A DNA stretch of 64,000 bases. Origin: Corbicula japonica. Taxonomy: Eukaryota > Mollusca > Bivalvia > Venerida > Cyrenidae. The DNA lies in assembly GCA_038501625.1 (NCBI GenBank), contig JAZAYU010001151.1, positions 1 through 64,000 of the forward strand, written 5' to 3'. The notes under the pieces were generated by a model. It made no database searches, was not told the DNA's origin, and was given only the letters and a program-made list of their open reading frames with translations. The translations under genes were made by a program, and so were the position numbers. Shown piece after piece: positions 45,924 to 57,065 of this stretch (positions are counted from its first letter, which is position 1; the number at the start of each line of letters is the position of its first letter).

Positions 45924-46620
45924 ATTTTGTGAGGTAACGTGTGACGTCATCGCAATTGAAACAGAGCAGGGAAGTTCTCAAACGTTATTTTGACTGTCAA
46001 ATTGTGATATCGACTAACGTACAAGGCAAAATGCCTAATTTGTTAAAAATTCCAAACTGATAATTGATATTATTATTTAATTTCTCAATCACTCTTGCAA
46101 AGCGCAGTACAATCTATTATATTGTTAGATAATTACAGACCAGGGATTCTAAAATCTAGAGCTCGCATTGAGGCAGTGCCTTAGTTCATATTATAAAACA
46201 ACAGGAAATTAAATGGTTCGTCAGAGACACTTAATCTTTTAAAATATTTCACTGCTGTGACGTCATTTCTCTCGGGTGCGCAAGATGACCGGACATTTAA
46301 ATGCTTGGGTAAAACATGGTGGTAAGGGTAAACATTAATAAATTCCCAATAGTTAAGGAGTCATGACCAAAACATTTTTTGTCATTAGATGCATGAAAGG
46401 TTTTTGAAAACAGACAAACAGTAATGACACATTTGTCCATTATTGATCGGTAAAAATATAGCCGATAATGCTTAGGTGCGCAAGAAGACCGGACAGCATC
46501 GTAATCATTCCAAATGATAACGTTTGGATATATGACGTCAAGACGTCACGTCACAAACCTGCATTTTTGGCGCCATTTCTTACCAGCTTTTTGTGCAAAT
46601 CCACATAAATTGAGATGTGT

Positions 46621-46860
46621 GAAGTTAGCGGCCTTGCGGCCTAGTGGCCTGGCGGCGTGAAGTTAGCGGCCTGGCGGCCTAGCGGCCTAAACTTAATATT
46701 TATCATAATTTATGTTTATCATTAAAACGGCTTGAAATCGATTTTTACAGCATGCAATGTACATTTCAGGGATGATTAAGTGAAATATCAACAAAAACTA
46801 GCTTTGATTTTTTTAAGTTTTCGAAGCCTGGCGGCCTGGCGGCCTAAACTTAAAATTTAT
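46621..46860 (+). repeat. 8-bp GGCGGCCT minisatellite, left arm part 1
   Basis: Runs of GGCGGCCT, AGCGGCCT and TTGCGGCCT at 46627-46690 and 46828-46850, plus a GTGAAGTTAGC end-specific unit repeated twice. Very GC-rich in AT-rich DNA. Confidence 0.9.
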
Positions 46861-47478
46861 CATAATTTATGTTTATCTTAAAAAGTCTTGAAATCGATTT
46901 TTACAGCATGCAATGTACATTTCAGGACTGATTAAGTGATTTAAAAAAGAATTTGGTTTTGAGTAATATTTAGATATTTTGCCTGGAAATTTGTGTAAGA
47001 TATTATGTAAGTATAGAACAACTAATCACATGCTACCCATTAAAAAGGGCAGACATTTGCATATTGATAGAAATCAAAGAACATGTCACAAGTGTGTCGG
47101 ACAACCTCTTGGAGATGAATTTCATTACTTATTTGAATGTAGATTTTTCGCAGAGTCACGAAAGAAATTTATTGATAATCAGTTCACTTCTCATCCTAAT
47201 ATATTTACACTTGATAAACTGATGAACAGTAATAATTACCATACTCTGTTAAGATTAGCTTTATTTTGTAAAACTATAATGTCAAATTTTAAATAACTCA
47301 TTCTCCCAAAACAGTACACAACCTTAACCCTAAACATCTATTGTATTTGTAAGTATATGTATTATAATTCTTATGATCTCAAATGTTATTTAAATGTATG
47401 CTTGTAGATTCTCCAACTATCACTGACATTAAATTGCAGACATAGTGTTTATTACTAGACAAGGGAGACAATTACATA

Positions 47479-48270
47479 CAGTCGAGTCGCGATTTTACGA
47501 ATCGCGATTTTACGAAATAACGGTATACTACGAATAAGGCTGCCGGTCCCGTCCGTATTCCTTCTTTATTCAATATAAAAAAGATGCGATCGAACGAATT
47601 GCGATTTAACGAAAAATGCGATTTAGCGAATAATTATGACAGTCCCGTTGGCTTATTTCCAGTGCAATAAGAACGCAATTTAGCGAATTTTGGTCAGGCA
47701 GGTGATTTTCACACCTTTTCGAGCGATATCCGTTTTTGTTTTGTTGAGCAATTATCGACCCAAGCAGTTGTGACACGAAATGCTCTGTAAACAACCATTG
47801 GGCGTGTTTGCTTGTAACAAACAGTTTGAGTGATTAAATGTCAAATGTTTGAAATTGTATGAATTTGAAACAATGTATAGCTTGTCATTCTACTTCTGCC
47901 TTTTAATTCTGCATAATCTTATTACTACGGCGATTATTAATTCAGTAAACTGATATCGGCATTCTGAGCAATTTATGAAGGGCCCGGTTTTTTTTTCAAA
48001 GGGAGGTTAGCTGAATCTTAATTTTAATTGATTAATGATAACATGTAATTTCACAATAAAAATAACTACATCGAATATTTCTTTTCTTTGTTTTATTTAT
48101 TTATTAACCTTTACATATCACAACAATGACACATTACGTCATATAACCACATTGACGATTTGCGGCGGTATCAACAACCAAAACTATCAAAAATGCGATA
48201 CTACGAAAAATGCGATTTTACGAATAATCGGCTCGGTCCGATGCCTATTCGTAAAATCGCGACTGGACTG
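47479..48270. mobile_element. Non-autonomous pogo/Tigger-type element, TA target
   Basis: The ends CAGTCGAGTCGCGATTTTAC (left) and CAGTCCAGTCGCGATTTTAC (inverted, right) differ by one base and are flanked by TA (47477-47478, 48271-48272). The CAGT...CGATTTTACGAA form is characteristic of Tigger-like ends. The interior of about 790 bp contains further TGCGATTTxACGAA copies near both ends and no transposase. Confidence 0.85.
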
Positions 48271-48323
48271 TATTAATCAATTTCCAGGTACACATCACAA
48301 GTAGTCTCCCTTGGAATATGCCT

Positions 48324-48355
48324 GATATTTTTTTTTTTTTTTTTTTTTTTTTTTG
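48324..48355. repeat. Poly-T tract
   Basis: About 26 T in a row (near 48330-48354), within the LINE 3' UTR. Confidence 0.9.
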
Positions 48356-48537
48356 GTGATGGTTGGATTATCTTGGAATTTTCAATTTCCACTTTCCATG
48401 CTGCCATGTTTGTTTGTTTGTTCTTGTTATAACCTGATGCATATTACATGCCTAGGTTGAAAAATAAAACTTGAAACTTGAAAACTTGAAACTTGAAATA
48501 TCAACAAAAACTAGCTTTGATTTTTTTTAAGTTTTCG

Positions 48538-49130
48538 AAGCCTGGCAGCCTAGCGGCCTGGCGGCCTAGCGGCCCGGCGGCCTGGCGGCCTAAACTTAAA
48601 ATTTATCATAATTTATGTTTATCTTAAAATGTCTTGAAATCGATTTTTACAGCATGCAATGTACATTTCAGGGATGATTAAGTGAAATATCAACAAAAAC
48701 TAGCTTTGATTTTTTTTAAAGTTTTCGAAGCCTGGCGGCCTGGCGGCCTGGCGGCCTGGCGGCCTGGCGGCCTGGCGGCCTGGCGGCCTAGCGGCCTAGC
48801 GGCCTGGCGGCCTTAACTTAAAATTTATCATAATTTATGTTTATCTTAAAAATGTCTTGAAATCGATTTTTACAGCATGCAATGTACATTTCAGGGATAA
48901 TTAAATGAAATATCAACAAAAAATAGCTTTGATTTTTTTTAAGTTTTCGAAGCCTGGCGGCCTAGCGGCCTGGCGGCCTGAACTCAATATTTATCATAAT
49001 TTATGTTTATCTTAAAAACGTCTTTAATTCGATTTTTACAGCATGTCATTTACATTTCAGGGATGATTTAGTAAAATATCAACAAAAACTAGCTTTGATT
49101 TTTTTTAAGTTTGCGAAGCCTGGCGGAAGG
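48538..49130 (+). repeat. GGCGGCCT-bearing monomers, left arm part 2
   Basis: Three to four about 190-bp monomers with GGCGGCCT runs of different length at 48540-48595, 48730-48812 (the longest, about ten units) and 48950-48982. The last monomer ends in GCCTGGCGG at about 49125. Confidence 0.9.
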
Positions 49131-50737
49131 ACACTAATTTTAATTACAGATATCAGGATATCAAATCAAAACAATGGAGCATAAAACATAGAGATTTTGG
49201 TAAGTTGACGCACATTTTTAAAAACATCCATAATGTAGTTAGATGACGGCACCATACATTTACACTTTTGAAAAATTGTCATCTTTATTTTTTCGCAGGT
49301 CTGGACTTACATGCTCCTGTACATGTAATCAACGAGAACAGTATTGATGCTTTTCTTAAGTTTGCTTTTATAAATAAATATTTCACAAAAACATAACACA
49401 ATGAATCAAGAGGAAAGACTTACTAATCAGTCTATGATTGAACATAGTTGAAGTTTAAAAGCTGGACCGGTTTCCGTTGAACAGCCCGAAAAGTTGCGTG
49501 TGCTCCCATTCCCTTTAAAAGGTGAGCTACGCCCTGTGTGACATTTTTATAAAGAAATGAATTCATTATCAATTTCTCCGTAACTTCAATAAAGTAATCA
49601 AATATACTCAACAACAAATGAAAATCGGCAGTTTTTTACTTCCCAGAACTATTTGATACATAAACAAAATCTTTTTATTTGAACCCACATAAAATTAACA
49701 GCAAAACATTGGTTTCACGTTCCAGAAAAATTAAAAAGCACGCACATGGTTTAAACAAGTTCATTTTTTTCAATCACAAATTCACAAGTCTTCAAGCTTA
49801 TTCCCGAAAAAACTGCTTTCTTACTCTTTTTTGACATACGTTTAACTTAATACAAAATACAAAAAGTATTTTCCATTATTAAAGAATTTTACTTTTGATT
49901 TCTTTATTTCTAATTGTTCGCCTATAGAAATCAACACGCTAAATTTCAGTACTCTCGCTAGCAATAATGTTTGTTTCGCTGATCTCAAAGTGTGGTCTAA
50001 ATATTTATGGCGGTCACTGTCCGAAAGGTTAGCATTACACGAGTTTTTTTCTGTATAAAACCACCAAATGTTCCAACATAATGCGAGAAAAAGAAGCGTT
50101 AGAAAAAAGGAAAGAACCAGCATATACGAAATAGCTGAAACCTAGTCATTTCATTAAGACTAATCAAACGCGTCAACAAAGTATTTTTAATTCCGTAAGC
50201 TGCTCTTTTTTTTCTTTGTGTCGCTTATATACTAAACTTTCAACGCAACACTTAATTTTCCTGTTTTTTTTATTTCGCAACATAACAAAGTTCATATAAT
50301 ATTCTGCGCTGTTGTGTAAGATGTTTGGTTCGTTATATTATGTCCTCTTTCCTCAGATAGAAGAGAAATAGCATTTCATTTATTCGTGTTTCTGTCTATT
50401 TGTTAAAACAAGTTTTTCAACAACGGTGCAATAAAAGGTTTTGAATTATGTTCGCCTAGTTTACTGCGCCATACTGCCGGCATGAGAATAACATTCCATG
50501 TAAAACAAGTGTCTATCACTGTAAGACAGTACTTATTTTAAAACTGTAAGTGAAAGGAAGTGCACGACTATGCGCGCTTATTGAGAGGGCGAGACATAAG
50601 TTAAAGTTGCAGCGCTTAACCCCCACCCCACCTTCCTGAACATTTTTATCCCTATATACATAAATACACCGGTACGAGTTTTATCGCGTGTGCGACCAGT
50701 GTAGCACCAGTAAGCTGGGTAATTCTTGTCGTCTTAT

Positions 50738-50885
50738 AAAGATCTACAATGGTCGCATTCTACTGAACCTAAAAGCGAACAGTGTAGATCCTGATCAGAC
50801 GGCCGCGTACGGATGTGCCAGCTGATCTGGATCAACATTGTCCGCCCATGGGATTACAGCTATATCTCATTGAGTAAAGGGTTAA
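50738..50885. mobile_element. Half copy of the piggyBac-like MITE
   Basis: Runs from about GATCTACAATGGTCGC, through AGTGTAGATCCTGATCAGAC and CTGATCTGGATCAACATTG, to AAAGGGTTAAC. The left terminal half is missing. Confidence 0.6.
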
Positions 50886-51723
50886 CTGCAGGGGGCGTGT
50901 TGTTTTAATTGCTGTACTTAAGTCAAAAACTTGGATTCCGTTTTTAAAAGAAAAACGGTATTTGCACCTTTAATATTATAACAATGGACAAAACCATGTA
51001 AAATACAAGTTTTTAAGTCGTGTTTGAACCTTCATAACAAACCTTGATTGAAGCAGAATCGGAAATTTCAATCATATATGTATGTTTTTTTTTCTTTCCA
51101 AATAAAAACAATTATCATATTGTGTTGGAATATATTAATCAAATTAAATACTGTCAGAACAAATATTATTTGTTTGCCGCCAAATTCCTTTTATGACGCC
51201 TTTTACGCCAACGTTTGCATAAGGGATACGGGAAAAGGTGTACGTAATAACGCAAAAACAAAGTCGGTGACCCCCTTTTTTATTTGTCAGATATTTTCAA
51301 AATAAAATATACAAACGAATTATGCAAAAAATCAAAATGTTATTGATCAGATTTTTTATAATTTCGAAACAAGCGACGAACATTAGTAAAACTCCACGTC
51401 ATTTTTGAGGTCGAAACGGCGCTTTTCAGCGACGTCACGCGTAAATCTTGGGTGAAAACTCATGAAAGTTACATCAGCGGAAAGAGAATTTGATTCTGTA
51501 CAATATTATCAATACAGAAAACGGAACATTTGAAATACATTAAAGTTACAGCAGAAAACATTCAGTTACGGTTCTTTTGACGTCATGTTCAAAAACTGCC
51601 GTCAGTGGCCATCTTTGAAGACCTGTATCTTTGAGACAAATCAAAATATTTTTACAAGATAGTCTGTTCCATATCGGAAATATGATCAATTAACTGCATG
51701 CAAATTTTCATTAAAATACGCGC

Positions 51724-51750
51724 GAGAGAGAGAGAGAGAGAGAGAGAGAT
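51724..51750. repeat. (GA)n microsatellite
   Basis: About 13 GA units. Confidence 0.97.
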
Positions 51751-52269
51751 TAATCTTTATTACAAAATGGTTTAGGACGAACTAATTTATGTTAAATTAA
51801 TAACGATGTTTATGAACAAAAAATATTTTGAGTTTCACTCTTTTCCTTAATATAGAGGTTTTTACAGACATTTTTACACAAAAATGATTATGGTGATTTA
51901 TAGTGAAATGTAAAAAAATAAATGCATTAATTATATATGACTATTACGTTTAAAAGTCAGTTTACATGATGAAAAATCCCTACAAACATTCATTTACTCG
52001 TTAAGACATGATCTGCTGCGTATGTGTCCACAAAATTTGCGTGACTGCGGAAAACATGGGCGACTTTTTTATACAGTGGCCAATTTTGAATACCGTTATA
52101 TTTTTCTCCGAGCTTCGAGTGACAGTAACAGAACAGATTGTATTCTGTGTTGGAAGTAAATAAAGTTTGAAACATTCACTGTATTTTTGATCGACATGCT
52201 CATGTTATTCAAGACTCCATAATTTCTAAAAGATTTTGACAATTTACTTAGTTGTTAAAAAATAAAAGC

Positions 52270-52885
52270 GAGTTTTTGTTGATATTTTACTTAAATCATC
52301 CCTGAAATGTAAATGACATGCTGTAAAAATCGAATTAAAGACGTTTTTAAAATAAACATAAATTATGATAAATATTAAGTTCAGGCCGCTAGGCCGCCAG
52401 GCCGCTAGGCCGCTAGGCCGCCAGGCTTCGAAAACTTAAAAAAAATCAAAGCTATTTTTTGTTGATATTTCACTCAATCATCCCTGAAATGTACACTGCA
52501 TGCTGTAAAAATCGATTTCAAGACATTTTTAAGATAAACATAAATTATGATAAATTTTAAGTTTAGGCCGCCAGGCCGCCAGGCTTCGAAAACTTAAAAA
52601 AATCAAAGCTAGTTTTTGTTGATATTTCACTTAATCATCCCTGAAATGTACATTGCATGCTGTAAAAATCGATTTCAAGCCGATAAACATAAATTATGAT
52701 AAATATAAAGTTTAGGCCAATAGGCCGCCAGGCCGCTAACTTCACGCCGCCAGGCCGCCAGGCCGCTAACTTCACGCCGCCAGGCCGCTAGGCCGCTAAC
52801 TTCACGCCGCCAGGCCGCTAGGCCGCTAACTTCACGCCGCCAGGCCGCTAACTTCACGCCGCCAGGCCGCTAACTTCACACATCT
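52270..52885 (-). repeat. GGCGGCCT-bearing monomers, right (inverted) arm
   Basis: Inverted copies of the left-arm monomers with AGGCCGCC/AGGCCGCT runs at 52383-52425, 52566-52582 and 52715-52870. The outermost part is a tandem of an end-specific unit (AGGCCGCTAACTTCACGCCG) repeated about six times, versus two in the left arm. Confidence 0.9.
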
Positions 52886-53579
52886 AAATTGAGTACTTTT
52901 AGCATAAAATAAAAAAAACTTTATTTGTACCAGTGTTAGATAGAAATATATTTCTCTCGTGAACCCCGGAATTATGAATCTTTACGAGTGGCTCACACTG
53001 GCGCTTGACCAGCCGCCCCAACCCCTGCCAACCCTTACTAATTCGCCATTTTTTTGTAAAAATGGTGTCAATGCCCTTATATATTTCCATTCTATCAAAA
53101 TATGTGAAAATACACCGTAAAAATCGTATTTTAAAATATATATATTTCTATATATATATTTGAATAATGGTCAGGAACGGCTCCAGACCCTACCCCCGTT
53201 CTAGATGCCGTTTTTCCTACCATACTGTGGATTCCAGTCTGACAGCTGTTTAGTACAACGCAACAGTGTCTGATCTAACAGTTAAGTCTCACAAAAAGCT
53301 CGAAAAACGCGTAATATTCAACAGAAAATGGCCTCAAAAATGCAGGTTATTTTTTATATAAATTCTTCACCTCAGTGCGACTTCCGGAAATCCCCGGCGC
53401 TTTTGTTCGGAGCGTTCTGATTGGTAGAACTATTGACTTTGTCCGGGAAATACTTTGCACACAAATCGTTCGACCAATCATAACATTCCTAAGAAATCTT
53501 AATGATCGTCGTCGTAAAGATCAACGTCCGTTTCAGGTAACTGTGCGCTTATACACTGTAACACAACGTATCTATCTGC

Positions 53580-53815
53580 CAGTAATATCGAACTCATGGT
53601 GGGGACCTAGACAGTCCTCAGGGAGGGGCACTGTTTCAGGCAAGCACGGGAACTTGGGTAGAACCTCCGACCTTCCGCACGCTAGCTGGACAGCTTCCAC
53701 ACATGAAAGATTTCGACTCCTGGAGGACTCGAACACACAGCGGTAAGGGGCGTATGGTTGTCGACTAATGACTAACCATTGGAGGAAGCCTCGATATCAG
53801 GTTTGGACGGAAAAA
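53580..53815 (-). mobile_element. SINE-like repeat with tRNA-like head
   Basis: The minus strand has GTTCGAGTCC (B box, complement of 53725-53734) preceded by an A-box-like TGGTTAGTCATTAG near 53770-53783, in a tRNA-Ser-like arrangement. It is followed by a tail with GGAGGTTCTACCC. The + strand frame of 123 codons across it is probably incidental. Confidence 0.4.
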
Positions 53816-53862
53816 TAATTTTATTCTTAACACAACAAAATAAACAAATAAGTAATCGGCAT

Positions 53863-56229
53863 CACAGTGTACACTCGAGGGTCCGACCCTACTTCCGATA
53901 ACGCTGACTATACACATAGCCATCACGAAGGAGCTGGTTAAAAAGCGGGTAAGAAAATTGAATAAAGAGTAATTATTTTATTCTTTTACTTTAAATACTG
54001 AGACTAGCAAGAAATAGAGTGTGCCGAGTTATAAAATGAACGTGATCCAACGTTAACTTCGAAAAAATACGATCGATCACCATAATTTAAAAAAAAATTT
54101 AATGGTGTCACCTCAAACGTCCATTTCAAAGATTTATTTATATATATTGTAGCTAAATCTTGTCCCATATAATACTGAACCAAAAAAGAAACTTTCGGAC
54201 ACGGCGGTCACACACGCTACTGATTGTTAACTTTAGAAACGACCCCTACCTTATTTAAATTTAAAATTCATCAATCAATCTGACCCTTTCCTCCAAAATG
54301 ACGATTTTAAAAGAACCGCAATACATTATTTTACAAAAATGTAAGCTTTCAGTCTAAATATATGTGTGTGTGATACGGCGACATCGCATAGTTATGAGTG
54401 CTGTACATGGATATAGCCGTGCCATCCAAGTTCTCAATAGAGATATCAACCGGCAACGCCTATAAACCATAACTATCCACAAATGACCGTCTGACTGCCT
54501 AGACATTTACATACACTTATTTTTATACATATACAAACATGTAGGACAATTACATATACACATCTATAGCATTGTGATTCATCCTTTTTTTGGAGTTTTT
54601 ATGCACACTAGTGCTATAGACAGAGACACACACAATGAAAGTAAGCTGGATCTTTCGACACACTGAATTGAAGATATATATTAAGTTAAAGGGAGATAAT
54701 TCAATTCAAACAGCTAACTTTAGAATTAAGGGATTCCCGAAAGGATTCATGTTCGTGGAAGTAAGATACATATGGGTGAGATAAGTAACCAACGAACAAG
54801 CCTTCAGACATAAAGAACAGATCTATATACATATCAATTTATGATAATAAAATATAACATTTTTAGCGAACATGGTATTTTCATAGAGATTATTAAGTGT
54901 TTTTTTTCTGGTATTTTCTAGTGTTTTCCGGTGAGTCTAGTTATCGATCGGGCACTCATAATAAGTAACCAGAAACATGCAAGCGGCCATCGGTATCGTT
55001 TAAAATAAGTTCGATTGTCAGCCACGATTTATAGCAGGATTATGATCAGAATAAAACACAAATTTACATTTTCTTTAAATTTTCATCCTTATTAAAACGT
55101 TTTCGTGGGTTAGAAGACCATTAAACCATCATGATTGGACAACAATATGTAACTTGTAGGTACCGGTGTAGTAAATGGGTAGTGAATAGTAGTACCTATG
55201 TAGTGAATAGGAGTACCTAGGTAGTGAATAGCAGTACCTAGGTAGTGAATAGCAGTACCTCAATGTGAGAAAACCATTGATAAATATTGTACTGAAAATG
55301 CGTACGTGCGTGCGTGCGGACCTGGGGAAATGCGTTTGGGCTTCTAGAGAAATAATTATATAACACAAACTTTTACCAATTCATTTCAATGTGGAGTAAC
55401 TATACACGAGTTTTGTCGTCGCTTTGAAGATTTATTATCATTTCACCAGAAACCAGATATCAAATATGTACTTTATATGCAGTATGTTTCAAAATGCGAC
55501 TGTTCTGCTGAAAGATAATAGTGAAGCAAGTCTATTTTGTACATATATGGGCGGATTTTTTTAAATATGATTTACGAAAATAGAGAAACCCAAAGTAATT
55601 TGTAACGCGGATTGCGCCATACTGCTACATAGATAATGGGCGATGAAAATTATCAAAATATTTCATTTTTACCCTATATTCAAACTATTTTAGAGATATT
55701 TAATAATAATTAATAATATGACGTCAAAACAACAACAAAATTGATGAAAAAGATTATTTAGTTAACCCTATTAGCCGTAAATAAAGACTGCTCGTAGCCG
55801 GACCATTTGTTTTTTAGACTTTGCTAGTAGCCGTACCATCTTGTCACGCTACCAGTGCAAATGAAAATTCGAGTTTTCCGAAAACTAGCGGATTGGGACA
55901 AGATTTAACTATATGAAGTGATACAGTAATGAATACACTTCACATAGTAAAACGAATTTCGGTCAAACATTGTAAATAAAGCTTTGAAATGGACATTTTT
56001 GTGTTTAGTTTGGTGATCGATCGTATCTTTCCGAAGTTAACGTTGTATCACGTTCATTTTATAACTCGACGCACTCTATTTCTTGCTTGTGTAAGTATTT
56101 AAAATAAAATAATTAAATAATTGCTCTTTATTCAATTTCTTACCCGCTTTTTGACCAGCTCCTTCGTGATGGCTATGTGTATAGTCAGCGCTATCGGAAG
56201 TAGGGTCGGACTTTCGAGTAAACACTGTG
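53863..56229. mobile_element. Transib/RAG-like non-autonomous element: CACAGTG ends, 5-bp duplication
   Basis: The outermost seven bases at both ends are CACAGTG (53863-53869; inverted 56223-56229), the same as the recombination-signal heptamer. The element is flanked by perfect 5-bp direct repeats GGCAT (53858-53862 and 56230-56234). The inverted ends are about 310 bp (53863 to about 54172, and about 55911-56229) and share blocks such as GTCCGACCCTACTTCCGATA and TATACACATAGCCATCACGA. Transib and RAG-like transposons make 5-bp duplications and have CAC-type heptamer ends. There is no obvious A-rich nonamer at a 12 or 23 spacing. The interior (about 1.7 kb) has no recognised transposase. Class assignment is inference from ends and duplication. 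Confidence 0.8.
55160..55262. repeat. 21-bp tandem repeat inside the CACAGTG element
   Basis: About four to five copies of GTAGTGAATAGCAGTACCTA(G). Confidence 0.85.
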
Positions 56230-56235
56230 GGCATG

Positions 56236-56800
56236 AGGATTCCAAGAAGATGATTCCAGAATAACGCCGCTAGGAGAAGCGTTTACGTTGATTCACGTGA
56301 CGTCAGAGGAAAACATACGTTGCTATGCTACTTGGGACATAAAATATCAACATGCCAAATTAGCATATTTTGATTGTAATAAAACAGCGACAGTACGGTA
56401 AACGATGAAATGTGATGTTACATGAAAACATTTTAGCTTACATGTATGCTGACATCCGATGATTCATAATCCGTATCTGACATCCTGAAAAAACAATTGA
56501 ACAGTGCTTAAAAACTGCCGAAAGCAGTTACTATCATATAATTTCTGAACAGCATTTTTCTTTCAAACAGTGTTGCAGTTTATTTGGCTTTATTAGTTTT
56601 AAACCGAAACAAACTTCATGGAATTCTAGCACAAAATTCTCAAGTTCAAGTCATAGAATTTTTATAAAAAGGATCTGTGATCGGTGTACATGCTGAATTA
56701 AAGTACTGGACAAGTGGAAAAGTAAATAATAAAAATGGTGTGTATCATAATATTGGATTTCTTTAGCTTACAAATTATAGTTGACATAACAAAATGAAAG
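56236..56800. other. No gene seen
   Basis: AT-rich. No convincing exon or repeat. Confidence 0.35.
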
Positions 56801-56804
56801 ACCG

Positions 56805-57065
56805 GTGGTGACTTCAAACTTCATACTTCACTTTCACACTTCACAGTTCATACTTCATACTTCGCTATCATATTTCATACTTCAATCGTCATACCTTACA
56901 CTTTCCCGTTCATACACCATACTTTACTATTATACTTCATACTTCAAACGTCATACCTTACACTTAACATTTTATACTTCATACTTCAAACGTCATACCT
57001 TACACTTCACAGTTCACACTTCATACTTTGCTATCATAGTTCATACTTGAAACGTTAAACCTTAC
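56805..57065. repeat. Degenerate tandem repeat based on TTCATACTTCA
   Basis: Irregular repetition of TCATACTTCA, CGTCATACCTTACACTT and TTCACACTTC. It explains the 81-codon open frame over it. Confidence 0.85.

Larger units (their letters stand above)
41922..46495. mobile_element. Possible outer element with TGTCCGGT...TTGCGCA ends
   Basis: TGTCCGGTAATTTTGCGC and GTCCGGTCATCTTGCGCA occur at 41922-41959. The inverted forms TGCGCAAGATGACCGGACA and TGCGCAAGAAGACCGGACA occur at 46278-46296 and 46476-46495. Both sides thus carry a doubled about 19-bp motif. No target duplication is seen, and similarity further inward is weak. It encloses the element at 43604-45923. Confidence 0.4.
46965..48499 (+). 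mobile_element. LINE 3' end (Cys-His knuckle type), split by a pogo-like element
   Basis: The coding part 46979-47284 ends in a CxxC...HxxxxC knuckle (TCHKCVG...EFHYLFEC) typical of the C terminus of a lophotrochozoan LINE protein. The 3' UTR follows, interrupted at 47477-48272, and ends in a repeated AAACTTG tail at 48465-48499. It sits inside a satellite monomer of the foldback element, so it arrived later. 5'-truncated. Confidence 0.75.
49135..52265. other. Interior of the foldback element; no gene recognised
   Basis: Minus-strand frames of 61, 93 and 61 codons (49432, 49842, 51990) have no recognised motif; the 93-codon frame begins with a hydrophobic segment (LSFFLTLLFLALCWNIWWF). A half copy of the TTAA-CCCTT element lies at 50738-50885 and a (GA)n microsatellite at 51724-51750. 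Confidence 0.45.
46613..52885. mobile_element. 6.3-kb foldback element with GGCGGCCT-satellite arms and 6-bp target duplication
   Basis: Both ends read AGATGTGTGAAGTTAGCGGC inward and are flanked by AAATTG (46607-46612 and 52886-52891). Each arm is an array of about 190-bp monomers containing AACAAAAACTAGCTTTGATT, AAGTTTTCGAAGCCTGGCGG, TTTATCATAATTTATGTTTA and ATCGATTTTTACAGCATGCA. Each monomer carries a variable run of the 8-bp unit GGCGGCCT/AGCGGCCT. The left arm covers 46613-46950 and 48500-49130 (split by a LINE); the right arm is inverted at 52270-52885. The interior is about 3.1 kb with no recognised transposase. Confidence 0.85.

Noticed and set aside
49842..50123. 93-codon minus ORF with N-terminal hydrophobic segment as a membrane protein
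   Set aside because: A hydrophobic start alone in AT-rich DNA is weak evidence; no homology recognised.
52675..52857. ORF encoding repeated LAAWRREVSG
   Set aside because: Product of the tandem end-specific unit of the foldback arm; no independent coding evidence.
53375..53746. 123-codon + strand ORF
   Set aside because: Overlaps a SINE-like repeat with a tRNA-like head on the other strand; no known domain.
56805..57050. 81-codon ORF rich in Tyr/Leu/Ser/Thr
   Set aside because: Translation of a degenerate TTCATACTTCA repeat.
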